A DNA stretch of 53,289 nucleotides, from assembly GCA_015062385.1 (NCBI GenBank), contig SUUT01000010.1:1-53289 (forward strand), in the 5' to 3' direction. Positions 7,329 to 16,428 of this stretch are shown here, in pieces. The translations under genes and the position numbers were made by a program. The notes beneath the pieces were generated by a model, which searched no databases, had not been told where the DNA came from, and saw only the letters and a program-made list of their open reading frames with translations. Position 1 is the stretch's first letter. Every line of letters begins with the position of its first letter. Origin of the DNA: Alphaproteobacteria bacterium. Its GTDB lineage: Bacteria > Pseudomonadota > Alphaproteobacteria > CAAHEQ01 > UBA3637.

Positions 7329-8770
7329 TATCCGATACTCCCCTCCAATTGAATTCCGATAAGTCTTTGTGCCTCAACGGCAAACTCCATCGGTAATTTT
7401 TGCATAACTTCTCGGCAAAAACCATTGACGATTAATCCAATAGCCTCATCTTGTGGTAATCCTCGAGATTGTGCATAAAATAATTGTTCTTCTGATATTT
7501 TTGATGTGGTGGCCTCATGTTCAACAATGCCGTTTTTGTTGGCACATTTTATAACCGGTATAGTATGGGCTCCACATTTATCTCCAATGAGTAAACTATC
7601 ACATTTTGATACATTTCGGGCATTTTCAGCGGTTGGATTGATTTGAACTAATCCCCGATAGGTGTTATTTGAAAAGCCGGCCGATATACCTTTTGAAATA
7701 ATAGTCGAAGACGTATTTTTGCCCAAATGAATCATTTTTGTACCGGTATCAGCCTGTTGATAATTATTCGTTAAGGCTACGGAATAAAATTCGCCGACGG
7801 ATTCATCTCCCTTTAAAATACAAGAAGGATATTTCCAAGTAATTGCAGATCCAGTTTCAACCTGTGTCCATGATAATTTTGCCTTAGTGTGACAAATGCC
7901 TCTTTTTGTGACAAAATTATAAATGCCTCCTTGTCCGTTTTTATCACCGGGATACCAATTCTGTACAGTAGAATATTTAACTTCTGCCCGATTATGAACA
8001 ATAATTTCCACAATGGCAGCATGAAGTTGATTTTCATCTCGTTGTGGAGCAGTACAACCTTCTAAATAACTGACATAAGAATCTTCATCAGCAATAATCA
8101 GTGTTCGTTCGAATTGACCGGAATTACGGGCATTAATCCGAAAATAACTGGATAATTCTACCGGACAACGAACGCCTTTGGGAATATAAACAAATGAACC
8201 ATCCGAAAAAACGGCACTGTTTAAAGCGGCAAAATAATTATCCGTATAAGGGACAACTGTTCCCAAATACTGTTTAATCAGGTTTGGATAATCCCGTACG
8301 GCTTCCGATATGGAACAAAACAAAATACCTTTTTCTTTCAGATGTGCTTTATACGTTGTTGCAACGGATACACTATCGAAAATGGCATCAACGGCAATAC
8401 CGGCCAACGCCTTTTGTTCATTAAGCGGAATGCCGAGTTTTTCATATGTTTTTAAAATTTCCGGATCAATTTCATCCAAACTTTTAGGTGTTTCTTTGTG
8501 TTTGGGAGCAGCATAGTAATAAATATCCTGATAATCAATAGGTGTGTATTTTAATTTGCCCCAATGTGGCTCTTTTAAGGTTAACCAGTGCCGATAGGCT
8601 TTTAAGCGATATTCCAATAACCATTTCGGTTCGTTTTTTTTAGCGGAAATAAAACAAATAATGTCCTCGGATAACCCCTTAGGAGCGATATCCGCATCAA
8701 CATCAGTTTCAAATCCGTACTTATACGGTTCTGTCACAATATTTTTTAAATCTGTGTTCTTTGTGTTCAT
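7328..8770 (-). CDS. sufB: SufB scaffold protein
   Basis: SufB is the core Fe-S assembly scaffold. The protein is 480-485 residues, a normal SufB length. It contains the family segments [45 protein letters not shown] and the C-terminal [20 protein letters not shown]. The 8770 start (MNTKNT) has AGTAGGAAAA immediately upstream and is preferred. The ATG at 8785 would add five residues but has a poorly placed Shine-Dalgarno. It is the first gene of the minus-strand suf operon. In the divergent gap, GTAATC occurs twice 20 bp apart (8843 and 8863) beside the inverted pair TTACTT/AAGTAA, a possible but unproven operator. No IscR- or SufR-type regulator gene is adjacent. Confidence 0.95.
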   Translation of the reverse strand: MNTKNTDLKNIVTEPYKYGFETDVDADIAPKGLSEDIICFISAKKNEPKWLLEYRLKAYRHWLTLKEPHWGKLKYTPIDYQDIYYYAAPKHKETPKSLDEIDPEILKTYEKLGIPLNEQKALAGIAVDAIFDSVSVATTYKAHLKEKGILFCSISEAVRDYPNLIKQYLGTVVPYTDNYFAALNSAVFSDGSFVYIPKGVRCPVELSSYFRINARNSGQFERTLIIADEDSYVSYLEGCTAPQRDENQLHAAIVEIIVHNRAEVKYSTVQNWYPGDKNGQGGIYNFVTKRGICHTKAKLSWTQVETGSAITWKYPSCILKGDESVGEFYSVALTNNYQQADTGTKMIHLGKNTSSTIISKGISAGFSNNTYRGLVQINPTAENARNVSKCDSLLIGDKCGAHTIPVIKCANKNGIVEHEATTSKISEEQLFYAQSRGLPQDEAIGLIVNGFCREVMQKLPMEFAVEAQRLIGIQLEGSIG

Positions 8771-8902
8771 TTTTCCTACTTTCATTTTTTATGAGAATGT
8801 CCTTTTTTTCAAAAAAAGTCAAGAAAAAGCATTTTTTTACTTGTAATCAATTTAAAAAATAAGTAATCTCTAAGCAGAACAAGATGAAAAATGAGGTTTT
8901 AC

Positions 8903-9964
8903 ATGCAGGAAAGTATTCAGTGGTATTCAATGATTAGTACGTTATTTTTCATAACAACGGTATTTTTTATGTTGTTTTCTGTTCTTCTTATCCGCCGAAT
9001 CGGGCGATTGCGTTATAAGGCACAATTATTTAGAGAACAAATTGCAGAAAAGAATAAACTGCTTGCAAAACAAAAAGAAAATCCCTTGAAGTGGTTAAAA
9101 CCATACGAATCGGAATCATCTAAAAGTATTATTATTTCAGTAGATAAAAAACATCGTATAAAATATGTAAATGATTATGCTGAAGAATTGTTTGGTTATT
9201 CAAAAGAAGAATTGTTGAATAAAGATGTATTTAAAACAATCTGTCAGGAAATTGAAGAAGATGACAGTGCTCAGAAAAATATTATTGATCGTATTTTTGA
9301 ACATCCCAAAATGTATATGGAACACGAATGTGAACATTTGAAAAAAAATAATGATCCGGTTTGGATTTGGTGGACAAATCGTGTTGTTTATGATGAAACG
9401 GGTAAACCAATTGAGATTCGATCAGTTGGATTTGATATAACAAAACGCAAACAGTTGGAGTATCAATTACGGTCATTGTCGGCATATGATTCTTTAACAG
9501 GTGTTTATAATCGACAGGCCTTTTTGGATTTGGGGGTTAAAGAATTAAAACGAGCAGAACGATATAATCGACAGTTAAGCCTGTTGATTATGCGTTTGGA
9601 TTTCTTTCACGGTATTGAATCGGATAAAGAATTTACGGATGAAATTTTAAAGGATATCATTGATGTTTGTCAAAAATCCATACGGGAATCAGATGTTATT
9701 GGTCGGTTAAATGATATTGAATTTGGCATTCTTTTACCTGAAACGCCGGTGGAAAATGCCTCATTTTTAGCTGAACAGTTAAAAAAGAAAATTCAAACAC
9801 GTAATATGGGACAGCAATGTGATTTCTTTGTAAATGCCTCTTTCGGATATGCGGAGAAAAGCAATAAAGACAGTACGATAGATTGCCTTGTTTCAAAGGC
9901 ATTTTTATCATTGGATAAATCAGAAAAATCAAAAACAACAGCCCGTAAACATAAAGGAGCTTAA
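8903..9964 (+). CDS. membrane-anchored PAS domain protein with degenerate GGDEF domain
   Basis: One N-terminal membrane segment (about residues 7-27) and a basic juxtamembrane helix lead into a PAS/PAC domain (about 75-190, ending VGFDITKRKQ) and then a GGDEF-type domain opening SAYDSLTGVYNRQAF. Where an active diguanylate cyclase has GG(D/E)EF, this protein reads RLNDIEF. The catalytic glycines and first acidic residue are therefore lost, and it is probably inactive as a cyclase. It could bind GTP or act as a sensor scaffold. The start at 8903 has GAGG six bases upstream, and the ATG at 8891 would add four residues. It is divergent from sufB. The next gene starts 4 bp after it, so the two are probably co-transcribed. 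Confidence 0.85.
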   Translation: MQESIQWYSMISTLFFITTVFFMLFSVLLIRRIGRLRYKAQLFREQIAEKNKLLAKQKENPLKWLKPYESESSKSIIISVDKKHRIKYVNDYAEELFGYSKEELLNKDVFKTICQEIEEDDSAQKNIIDRIFEHPKMYMEHECEHLKKNNDPVWIWWTNRVVYDETGKPIEIRSVGFDITKRKQLEYQLRSLSAYDSLTGVYNRQAFLDLGVKELKRAERYNRQLSLLIMRLDFFHGIESDKEFTDEILKDIIDVCQKSIRESDVIGRLNDIEFGILLPETPVENASFLAEQLKKKIQTRNMGQQCDFFVNASFGYAEKSNKDSTIDCLVSKAFLSLDKSEKSKTTARKHKGA

Positions 9965-9968
9965 ATAA

Positions 9969-10862
9969 ATGGAAGAAATTATTTTACAAAATGATAACAT
10001 TAAAATCGGTGTTATGCCGGAATTAGGGGCATCTCTTTCGTTTTTTAGATATACGCAAAATAATGAAGAACGGGATATTTTACGCCCGTATGAAGATACG
10101 CCCAAAGGACCGGATTCCAATAATGCCTCCATGTTTCCGATGGTCCCTTTTTGCGGTCGTATTCGAGGGGGAGATTTTGTCTACTTTGGTATTACCCGTA
10201 AAATGCAGAAAAATCAAAATGGTATTGCCGATCCAATTCACGGAGACGGTTGGAAATCGGTTTGGAAAGTGGAAAATGCATCTGCGACAAAGTTAACATT
10301 ATCGTTGGCACATAATAAAGAAGATGGTGGATTTCCTTTTTCGTATAATGCAGAAATTGTTTATGAATTAACGGATAATGCTTTGAATGTGACAATGTCT
10401 GTTTACAATCCGGGAGCATTGCCAATGCCTTGTGGCTTAGGTATTCATCCGTTTTTTGTAAAAACAAGAGAAGTTGAATTGGATTTTGCTGCTGATACGG
10501 TATGGAGTAATGAAGCTGATCCGATTTTTGATAAACCATATGATACGCCGATGACATGGCGTTTTGATGGTGGAAGACCTTTAAAAAATGCTGTTTTTGA
10601 TACGTGTTTTGGTGGTTTTGACGGAAGAGCATCTATTTTGTATCCGGATTTGGGGATTTCTGTCAGCATTACGGCAGATGACCAATTTAAACATGTTGTG
10701 TTATATTCGCCTCGTGGAAAAGATTTTTTCTGTTTAGAACCAACATCAAATGCTAGTAATGCATTTAATTTGGCAGCAAACGGGGTTATTGGAACAGGGA
10801 TGAAAAGTATTGGTCCGTCACAAAAAATGATAGGAAAAATGACTATTGCAATTAACGGATAA
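9969..10862 (+). CDS. aldose 1-epimerase family protein (galactose mutarotase-like)
   Basis: This 297-residue beta-sandwich sugar epimerase resembles the GalM/YeaD group. Visible landmarks are MFPMVPFCGRIRGG near residue 55, IHGDGW near 88, and the catalytic-type histidine in GLGIHPFF near residue 163. A Glu lies in the FCLEPTSNASNAFN segment near residue 260. It interconverts alpha and beta anomers of aldoses in the cytosol. Substrate cannot be told from sequence. AAGGAG lies upstream of the ATG, and the gene starts 4 bp after the PAS protein. A weak hairpin at 10899-10921 follows. Confidence 0.9.
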   Translation: MEEIILQNDNIKIGVMPELGASLSFFRYTQNNEERDILRPYEDTPKGPDSNNASMFPMVPFCGRIRGGDFVYFGITRKMQKNQNGIADPIHGDGWKSVWKVENASATKLTLSLAHNKEDGGFPFSYNAEIVYELTDNALNVTMSVYNPGALPMPCGLGIHPFFVKTREVELDFAADTVWSNEADPIFDKPYDTPMTWRFDGGRPLKNAVFDTCFGGFDGRASILYPDLGISVSITADDQFKHVVLYSPRGKDFFCLEPTSNASNAFNLAANGVIGTGMKSIGPSQKMIGKMTIAING

Positions 10863-10898
10863 AAACCTATATCCCTTAAGAGTGCTGGTCAATATGTG

Positions 10899-10921
10899 TT
10901 CACCGTCTACTTGGCGGTGAA
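10899..10921 (+). terminator. weak hairpin terminator after the epimerase gene
   Basis: TTCACCG (10899-10905) pairs with CGGTGAA (10915-10921) around a 9-nt loop. There is no strong T-tract, and the pyruvate kinase ribosome-binding site follows within 20 bp. It may attenuate transcription into pyk or be a leader hairpin. Confidence 0.4.
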
Positions 10922-10947
10922 TATTCAATAGAAAAGGAGTAATTATT

Positions 10948-12363
10948 ATGGAAAGACCATTTACAAAAATTGTAGCTACTTTGGGTCCATCCTCATCCGG
11001 AAAAGAAAATATAAAAGCGTTGGCGAATGCCGGAGTTAATGTATTTCGGTTAAATTTTAGTCATGGAACGCATGAAACACATCAGGAAAATTTTAGAATC
11101 ATTCGAGAAATAGAACGAGAAAATCATACACATTACGCTATTTTAGCCGATATGCAGGGACCGAAATTGCGTGTTGGTACATTTAAAAATGAAAAAATCA
11201 TTTTACAAAACGGGCAAAAATTTCGGTTGGATATGGATATTACACCTGGGGATGAAACACGGGTTTCCTTAATGCATCCTGAAATTTTTTCCATTTTACA
11301 AGAAGGAATGATTCTGTTATTAAATGACGGACAAATTCAGTTGTGTGTGAATGATTTTGGAAAAGATTATGTGAATACAACCGTTTTGATTGGTGGTTCG
11401 CTTTCTGATAGAAAAGGCGTGAATGTACCGGATGTTGTGCTACCGATTAATGCTTTAACGGAAAAAGATATATCAGATTTAAATTTTGCATTAGATATGG
11501 GGGTTGATTGGATTTGTCTTTCTTTTGTTCAACAACCGCAAGATGTTCGGATGGCACGCAAATTAATCGGGGAGAGAGCAGGGATTATTGGTAAAATTGA
11601 AAAGCCGGCAGCTCTTAATCATTTAGATGAAATTATTGATTTGTGTGATGGAATCATGGTTGCTCGGGGTGATTTGGGGGTAGAATGTCCGATTGAATCT
11701 GTTCCGGCATTGCAACGGGATATTGTTGAAAAGTGTCGTCAGAAAGGAAAACCGGTTATTGTTGCCACACAAATGTTGGAAAGTATGATAAATGTGCCTG
11801 TTCCGACAAGAGCCGAAGTTTCCGATGTCGCAACGGCTGTTTTTGAAGGTGTTGATGCTGTGATGTTATCAGCAGAAACGGCAGCGGGTAAATTTCCGAT
11901 TCAAGCTGTTCAGATGATGCGAAGAATAATTATGACGGCACAAAAAGATGATGCCTATAAACATGCAATGGAAACATTTTCTATGCCACCGGATAATAGT
12001 ATTGCAAGTGCTATTACATCGGCTATGAAACAAATGGTTAAAGTTTTAGCTCAACCGTCTTGTATTGTTACATACACCGTTTCCGGTAAAACAACATTTC
12101 GGGCGGCAAGAGAACGTGTTTTGGTGCCGATTTTAGCTTTAACATCCGACGAACATGTTGCAAATAAATTATCACTTGTTTGGGGAGTATATCCGATTGT
12201 GACTGAGCATGTAAAAGATATGACACAGGTAACACCTATTGCTATTCAGCAGGCAAAAGAAATCGGGTTGGCAAAATCTGATGACGAACTTATTATTACG
12301 GCAGGTATTCCATTTGCCCGACAAGGCAGTACAAATATTTTACATATTGCAAAAGTTGATTAG
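10948..12363 (+). CDS. pyk: pyruvate kinase
   Basis: This 471-residue protein spans the full pyruvate kinase family length. It converts phosphoenolpyruvate and ADP to pyruvate and ATP in glycolysis. Seen motifs include the N-terminal ATLGPSSSG, NVFRLNFSHG, LADMQGPKLRVG, the active-site block IGKIEKPAALNHLDEII, MVARGDLGVE, and the ATQMLESM segment. The B domain and C-terminal alpha/beta domain are both present. AAAAGGAG precedes the ATG. A strong terminator hairpin follows at 12385-12409. Confidence 0.97.
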   Translation: MERPFTKIVATLGPSSSGKENIKALANAGVNVFRLNFSHGTHETHQENFRIIREIERENHTHYAILADMQGPKLRVGTFKNEKIILQNGQKFRLDMDITPGDETRVSLMHPEIFSILQEGMILLLNDGQIQLCVNDFGKDYVNTTVLIGGSLSDRKGVNVPDVVLPINALTEKDISDLNFALDMGVDWICLSFVQQPQDVRMARKLIGERAGIIGKIEKPAALNHLDEIIDLCDGIMVARGDLGVECPIESVPALQRDIVEKCRQKGKPVIVATQMLESMINVPVPTRAEVSDVATAVFEGVDAVMLSAETAAGKFPIQAVQMMRRIIMTAQKDDAYKHAMETFSMPPDNSIASAITSAMKQMVKVLAQPSCIVTYTVSGKTTFRAARERVLVPILALTSDEHVANKLSLVWGVYPIVTEHVKDMTQVTPIAIQQAKEIGLAKSDDELIITAGIPFARQGSTNILHIAKVD

Positions 12364-12384
12364 TTTATGAGTTGTTTATGAAAT

Positions 12385-12409
12385 ACCGACAAGAACGTTT
12401 CTTGTCGGT
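12385..12409 (+). terminator. hairpin terminator after pyk
   Basis: ACCGACAAGAA (12385-12395) pairs perfectly with TTCTTGTCGGT (12399-12409) around a 3-nt loop, 22 bp after the pyk stop. The following AATTCAATT is only a weak T-run. Confidence 0.75.
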
Positions 12410-12506
12410 AATTCAATTAAAGAAACAGATTTTTTCATTTTAAGCCTACGTTATATATTTTGTATTATATTTGATTTAGAAAATACAAGATGACAGAAAA
12501 AAAGTC

Positions 12507-12535
12507 TTGCATTTTAAGAAAATAGGGTATATAAA
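12507..12535 (+). promoter_or_regulatory. promoter of tRNA-Lys
   Basis: TTGCAT (12507-12512), a 17-bp spacer and TATAAA (12530-12535) lie 10 bp before the tRNA. The string CTTGCA followed by TTTAAGAAAA recurs before tRNA-Pro, which supports a shared stable-RNA promoter type. Confidence 0.6.
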
Positions 12536-12545
12536 GGAAACCATT

Positions 12546-12621
<76 letters not shown>

Positions 12622-12629
12622 ATAAAATC

Positions 12630-12656
12630 AAGGACTTATACAAGATATAAGTCCTT
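12630..12656 (+). terminator. terminator of tRNA-Lys
   Basis: A perfect 11-bp stem, AAGGACTTATA (12630-12640) with TATAAGTCCTT (12646-12656), has a 5-nt loop and is followed by TTATTTTTAT. Confidence 0.85.
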
Positions 12657-12810
12657 TTATTTTTATCTTAATACTACAAAAAAATTTCTAATCAATAAAA
12701 ATTCTTTTTTATTAGAATTTGACTATTTTTGTATAACCTTATCATTTTTAAAAATTTTTTATGATTTATAATTTTTTTAAAATATCCTATAGAAAGGTGT
12801 AAAATAAGGC

Positions 12811-12837
12811 TTGCAATTTAAGAAAAAATAATATAAA
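12811..12837 (+). promoter_or_regulatory. promoter of tRNA-Pro
   Basis: TTGCAA (12811-12816) and TATAAA (12832-12837) have a short 15-bp spacer, 12 bp upstream of the tRNA. The -35 and adjoining TTTAAGAAAA match the tRNA-Lys promoter. Confidence 0.5.
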
Positions 12838-12849
12838 AGAGAAGGAAGA

Positions 12850-12926
12850 CGGAATGTAGCGCAGCCTGGTAGCGCACACGTCTGGGGGGCGTGTGGCCGC
12901 GGGTTCAAATCCCGCCATTCCGACCA
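12850..12926 (+). tRNA. tRNA-Pro(GGG)
   Basis: The 77-nt cloverleaf has encoded CCA. Acceptor CGGAATG pairs with CATTCCG, the D-arm is GCGCAGCCTGGTAGCGC, anticodon stem CACGT/GCGTG encloses CTGGGGG with anticodon GGG, and the T-arm is GCGGGTTCAAATCCCGC. Confidence 0.95.
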
Positions 12927-12932
12927 ATAAAA

Positions 12933-12967
12933 AACAAGGGCATCCGAAAGGGATACCCCTGTTTTTT
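12933..12967 (+). terminator. terminator of tRNA-Pro
   Basis: The interrupted stem AACA-a-GGG-c-ATCC pairs with GGAT-a-CCC-c-TGTT around a short GAAAG loop and runs into a seven-T tract. It is a good intrinsic terminator directly after the tRNA. Confidence 0.75.
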
Positions 12968-12980
12968 TATATGTGTCGGT

Positions 12981-13018
12981 CGGGAGTTGAACCCGTGAGG
13001 AAGCGGGTTCGAACGCCG
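12981..13018. other. inverted repeat resembling two opposed tRNA T-arms
   Basis: GTTGAACCCG (12986-12995) pairs with CGGGTTCGAAC (13004-13014) with one bulge around TGAGGAAG. The right arm has the GGTTCGAAC of a tRNA T-loop, and the left arm is similar to the complement of the tRNA-Pro T-arm. The surrounding 13020-13134 stretch holds no supported gene. Confidence 0.35.
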
Positions 13019-13134
13019 TTCAAAGGCAAGAATGGTCCATTAATTTTTAGATTGAAACTGAATAAGTTGATGTCTTATAAGGACAATCCAAAGGGTAACT
13101 GAATAGGACTTATATTTAGAATTGTAAAAAATTT

Positions 13135-14310
13135 TTATGCATTTTTATAAACTTTTTTGAGTAAGCACAAGGAAACTATCATTGTTGATAATTTAACAAT
13201 AATTGCAATAATGATTGCTGTTGTTGGTCCGTATACATCCCCGATATACCCTAAAAATACCATTACAATAGCTAACAATATTCCGGATAAAAATGAAATA
13301 ATTGAATGCATGGTTGCTCGTTGATTAGGGGAAAATTCCTGTTGCATAATATCGGCATTGGCTGTTCGGGCTGTTCCGTAAAAAAGATTAACCATTGACA
13401 TGATAAAAGGAGTTAAAACATTACTCAATGCAACCCCTAATGCTCTGACAAATATATTGCCAAACATAGAACCAAAAAATAGTTTTACCATTCCTATTTT
13501 TCGAATGTAAGGAACAATGAAAAAGCTAATCATGCCACAAATTTGTTTCAAGAATCTAGCAATATTTATCAGCCAATCAGAAACAAACAGTTGATAATAA
13601 GCACTTTCAAACCGAAATGAAGCCATTCCGAAAGCATTATCAATTAAGTTAATAACGGCAAAAAATCTTAATTTTTTGTTTCTTCTTAAACGTCTGAACG
13701 CAATTAAAAAATGTTTATAGGAGCTGACCCGTTGGTTGTTTTTTCTTTTTTGGGGTTCAACAAATAAATAAACAATGAAGATATGCAGTAAGGCAGGAAA
13801 AACAGAAATCCATGCTAGTACTTGAATTGAAAAAAAGTAAGTGATTATGCTTGCAGATATGGCACTGAACGCTAATCCTATTTGATTCCAACCGCCATTT
13901 TTAGCATATTGAATATTAAAATCGCCTTGTTTTTTCAATTCTTCCATTGTTTCATAAACCAGTGCATCAAGTGTTCCGGAGGCAACAGCCATGCTTGTTC
14001 CCCAACAAAGAGCTCCAAAAAATAACAACCAAGAACAAGAAAACTGTCCGGCACATGCCCATAATAAAAATGTTAAAAAAACCAAAATAGGCGAACATAA
14101 AAGGGCTTTTCTGCGTCCCATTTTGTCAGAAAAAACACTAATGGGAATTTCCATAATGGTTGTCATAAGAGAAGATAAAGAAAAAACAGCCATAGCTAGA
14201 GCATAAGAGCCTGTAATTTGTTCAAAATACACAATGGATAAAGTTGATAGAGGCCATAATCCTCCTAAAAAATTGTCCCATTTAAATAATGTTAAATTTC
14301 TGTGTATCAT
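13135..14310 (-). CDS. MFS transporter
   Basis: This 391-residue integral membrane protein has about 12 hydrophobic segments. The loop between segments 2 and 3 carries EIPISVFSDKMGRRKAL, the classic major facilitator signature (D..GRR), and a central basic loop (PQKRKNNQR) separates the two halves. It probably moves a small molecule across the inner membrane using the proton gradient. No residues point to a substrate. It is transcribed away from the glycan cluster, and no clear Shine-Dalgarno is seen before the ATG. The adjacent divergent glycosyltransferase could suggest a glycan-related cargo, but that is only context. Confidence 0.85.
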   Translation of the reverse strand: MIHRNLTLFKWDNFLGGLWPLSTLSIVYFEQITGSYALAMAVFSLSSLMTTIMEIPISVFSDKMGRRKALLCSPILVFLTFLLWACAGQFSCSWLLFFGALCWGTSMAVASGTLDALVYETMEELKKQGDFNIQYAKNGGWNQIGLAFSAISASIITYFFSIQVLAWISVFPALLHIFIVYLFVEPQKRKNNQRVSSYKHFLIAFRRLRRNKKLRFFAVINLIDNAFGMASFRFESAYYQLFVSDWLINIARFLKQICGMISFFIVPYIRKIGMVKLFFGSMFGNIFVRALGVALSNVLTPFIMSMVNLFYGTARTANADIMQQEFSPNQRATMHSIISFLSGILLAIVMVFLGYIGDVYGPTTAIIIAIIVKLSTMIVSLCLLKKVYKNA

Positions 14311-14528
14311 TTTTTTTGACTTTCGGTTGTGATAATAACTTACTATATATAAAATGATGAAAAAAATCTACTTATTAAATAAAAATTTTATTAGTGGAGA
14401 TATTTTTGTTTGTTTTATTCTTTTTTTGCTTTTAATTTTTTATGCTTTGTGATACGCTTTTTTACAAGTAAAAGTTGTATTGTTACCTTTGAACAATCTC
14501 TAGTTTTTTTGATTGCAAGGAGAAAAAA

Positions 14529-15383
14529 ATGAAAATATCGTGCGTTATGTGTGTGTATAACACAAAAGAAAGTTATTTAAGAGAAGCTATTGAAAGTATT
14601 TTGAATCAAACTTTTGCGGATTTTGAACTGATAATTGTTGATGACGGTTCTAATCATAGTCATGTAAAAGAAACTATTTTATCTTATAAGGATGAACGTA
14701 TAAAATATTTATATCAAGAGAATGCTGGTATTTCAAATGCCAGAAATTTTGGTAATCAGTACGCACAAGGAGAATATGTTGCGGTTATGGATAGTGATGA
14801 TATTGCACTTCCAAATCGTTTTGAAGAAGAAGTTCGATATTTGGATGAGCATCCGAATATTTCTGCGGCGGGTGGTTGGATGGAAGTTTTTCCCAAAAAA
14901 AGTATGGTATATGCACCGGAAACGCCTTGTATTTTAGATTGCTTACTAGATTCACCGATGGCTCATTCCACTTTAATGTGGCGAAGATGTGATTTTGAAG
15001 CAAAGAAATTATCCTATAATCCACGATATTTGATTGCACAGGATTTTGATATGTGGGCGAGGGCACTGATGAGTGGATTGCAGTTTCACAATATTCAAAA
15101 ATCACTAGTTAAATATCGTGTTGAAAATCAGGGAATTTCAACGATAAAAAAAGAACGATTAATGCAAGAACATAACGAAATTAAAGAAAATGTTATTCAA
15201 TTTTTAACACGAGGAAATAATCAATATGGGAAAGAATTAAAAAAAATGATTCAATCTATTACTAAAAAAATGATTTATTTTCCTAAAATTCCTTTAATTG
15301 AAATCAGAAAAAAGAGGGAATATACCCGTTATCGTTTGTTTGGTGTTATCCCTCTTTTTAAGAAAAGGAATCCATTGATTTAA
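14529..15383 (+). CDS. family 2 glycosyltransferase
   Basis: This 284-residue enzyme has the GT-A fold landmarks of GT2: N-terminal ISCVMCVYNTKESYLREAIESIL, then IIVDDGS (about residue 38) and the metal-binding VMDSDD (about residue 89). The acceptor region follows, including AQDFDMWARAL. These enzymes transfer a sugar from a nucleotide donor at the inner face of the membrane. The C-terminus is basic and ends near the membrane-proximal motif IPLFKKRNP. AAGGAG precedes the ATG. A terminator at 15410-15435 separates it from the following operon, so it appears to be its own transcription unit in the same surface-glycan neighbourhood. Confidence 0.9.
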   Translation: MKISCVMCVYNTKESYLREAIESILNQTFADFELIIVDDGSNHSHVKETILSYKDERIKYLYQENAGISNARNFGNQYAQGEYVAVMDSDDIALPNRFEEEVRYLDEHPNISAAGGWMEVFPKKSMVYAPETPCILDCLLDSPMAHSTLMWRRCDFEAKKLSYNPRYLIAQDFDMWARALMSGLQFHNIQKSLVKYRVENQGISTIKKERLMQEHNEIKENVIQFLTRGNNQYGKELKKMIQSITKKMIYFPKIPLIEIRKKREYTRYRLFGVIPLFKKRNPLI

Positions 15384-15409
15384 TTCGTTTTTTCTGTTTT
15401 TGTAATTTT

Positions 15410-15435
15410 AGAGTGCTATTTAAAATAAGTACTCT
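15410..15435 (+). terminator. terminator after the GT2 gene
   Basis: AGAGTGCT (15410-15417) pairs with AGTACTCT (15428-15435) with one G-T pair and is followed by eight T residues. Confidence 0.7.
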
Positions 15436-15503
15436 TTTTTTTATTAAAATGAAAAAAATACCTTTAAGTTTTAAAATTTTAAATATTATTTCAATTTTTA
15501 ATA

Positions 15504-15532
15504 TTGACTTTAAATTTAAATTTTAATATAGT
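15504..15532 (+). promoter_or_regulatory. promoter of the surface-glycan operon
   Basis: TTGACT (15504-15509), a 17-bp spacer and TATAGT (15527-15532) lie 32 bp before the start codon at 15565. No terminator is seen before 21188, so this promoter probably drives six genes. Confidence 0.6.
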
Positions 15533-15564
15533 TGTTATGTTTAAATTTAAATAATGGTTATATA

Positions 15565-16425
15565 ATGACAATAGAAAAAGATTGTATATTTGTTAAATCG
15601 CTATCTGGCTATTCAGGATGTCATGTGAATTTGTATCGGAAAAATAATCAATTATTTGTTCGAAAAAGTTCGGGAAATCCTAGTTATAATAATCGGTTGA
15701 AAAAACAGTTTTTAAAGCAAAAACATTTTCATATTGATAAAATTAAAACACCTATAATTTTGAATAATGGTTATGAAAATAATATTTTCTTTTTTGATAT
15801 GGAATTTATTAATGGAATAACATTAGCGGAATATATGAAGCAAATTACTATTAAAGAAATAGTTAATTTAACAGATATTTTATTTAATTCTTTATCCGTA
15901 AATGAAAGTATATATTGTTCGGACACTCAATATATATTTGAGAAAAAAATTAATTCTTTACAAAATGTAATAACGCTTGATGATGATTTTATTTTAAAGG
16001 CTTTTCAATGCTTAAAGAAGTTTGATTTTTCAAACATTCCTTATTCATTTTGTTGTGGGGATTTGACACTTGAAAACATTATTTTATCACCGAAGAGAGA
16101 AATTTATATCATTGATTTGTTAGATTCTTTTTATAATTCATGGTTGTTGGATGTTGCTAAATTGTTTCAAGACTTAGAATTAGGATGGTCTTATCGTAAT
16201 GTTGATACATCCTATAATTTAAATTTAAGATTAGAAGTGGCAAAACAAGCGATATTAGAACGTTTAAAGAGTATGCCAAATGGCGATTATTTGTGTCAAG
16301 CTACTTACCATATATTACTATTAAATATTTTGAGAATTTATCTGTATGCAACCGATATAAATACAATTTTTTTTCTAAATAAATCTGTTAAAAAAGTATT
16401 AACTGTTTTAAATAAAATGAGGTAA
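15565..16425 (+). CDS. APH/choline kinase-like phosphotransferase
   Basis: The protein has about 286 residues from the ATG at 15565. The open frame can be extended to a TTG at 15532, but that codon overlaps the promoter. The kinase-like catalytic segment FCCGDLTLENIIL (near residue 168) corresponds to the HGDxxxxN loop of aminoglycoside/choline kinase-type enzymes, with Cys replacing His. It is followed by the metal-binding IIDLLDSF. These enzymes phosphorylate small hydroxylated compounds. It sits four bases before a nucleotidyltransferase gene, so a kinase-then-nucleotidyl-transfer pair that activates a glycan substituent is plausible. The substrate is unknown. It is very AT-rich like the rest of the operon. 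Confidence 0.7.
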   Translation: MTIEKDCIFVKSLSGYSGCHVNLYRKNNQLFVRKSSGNPSYNNRLKKQFLKQKHFHIDKIKTPIILNNGYENNIFFFDMEFINGITLAEYMKQITIKEIVNLTDILFNSLSVNESIYCSDTQYIFEKKINSLQNVITLDDDFILKAFQCLKKFDFSNIPYSFCCGDLTLENIILSPKREIYIIDLLDSFYNSWLLDVAKLFQDLELGWSYRNVDTSYNLNLRLEVAKQAILERLKSMPNGDYLCQATYHILLLNILRIYLYATDINTIFFLNKSVKKVLTVLNKMR

Positions 16426-16428
16426 TAA

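Noticed and set aside
12893-13102. 69-residue open frame starting inside tRNA-Pro
   Set aside because: It overlaps the tRNA and its terminator and has no ribosome-binding site.
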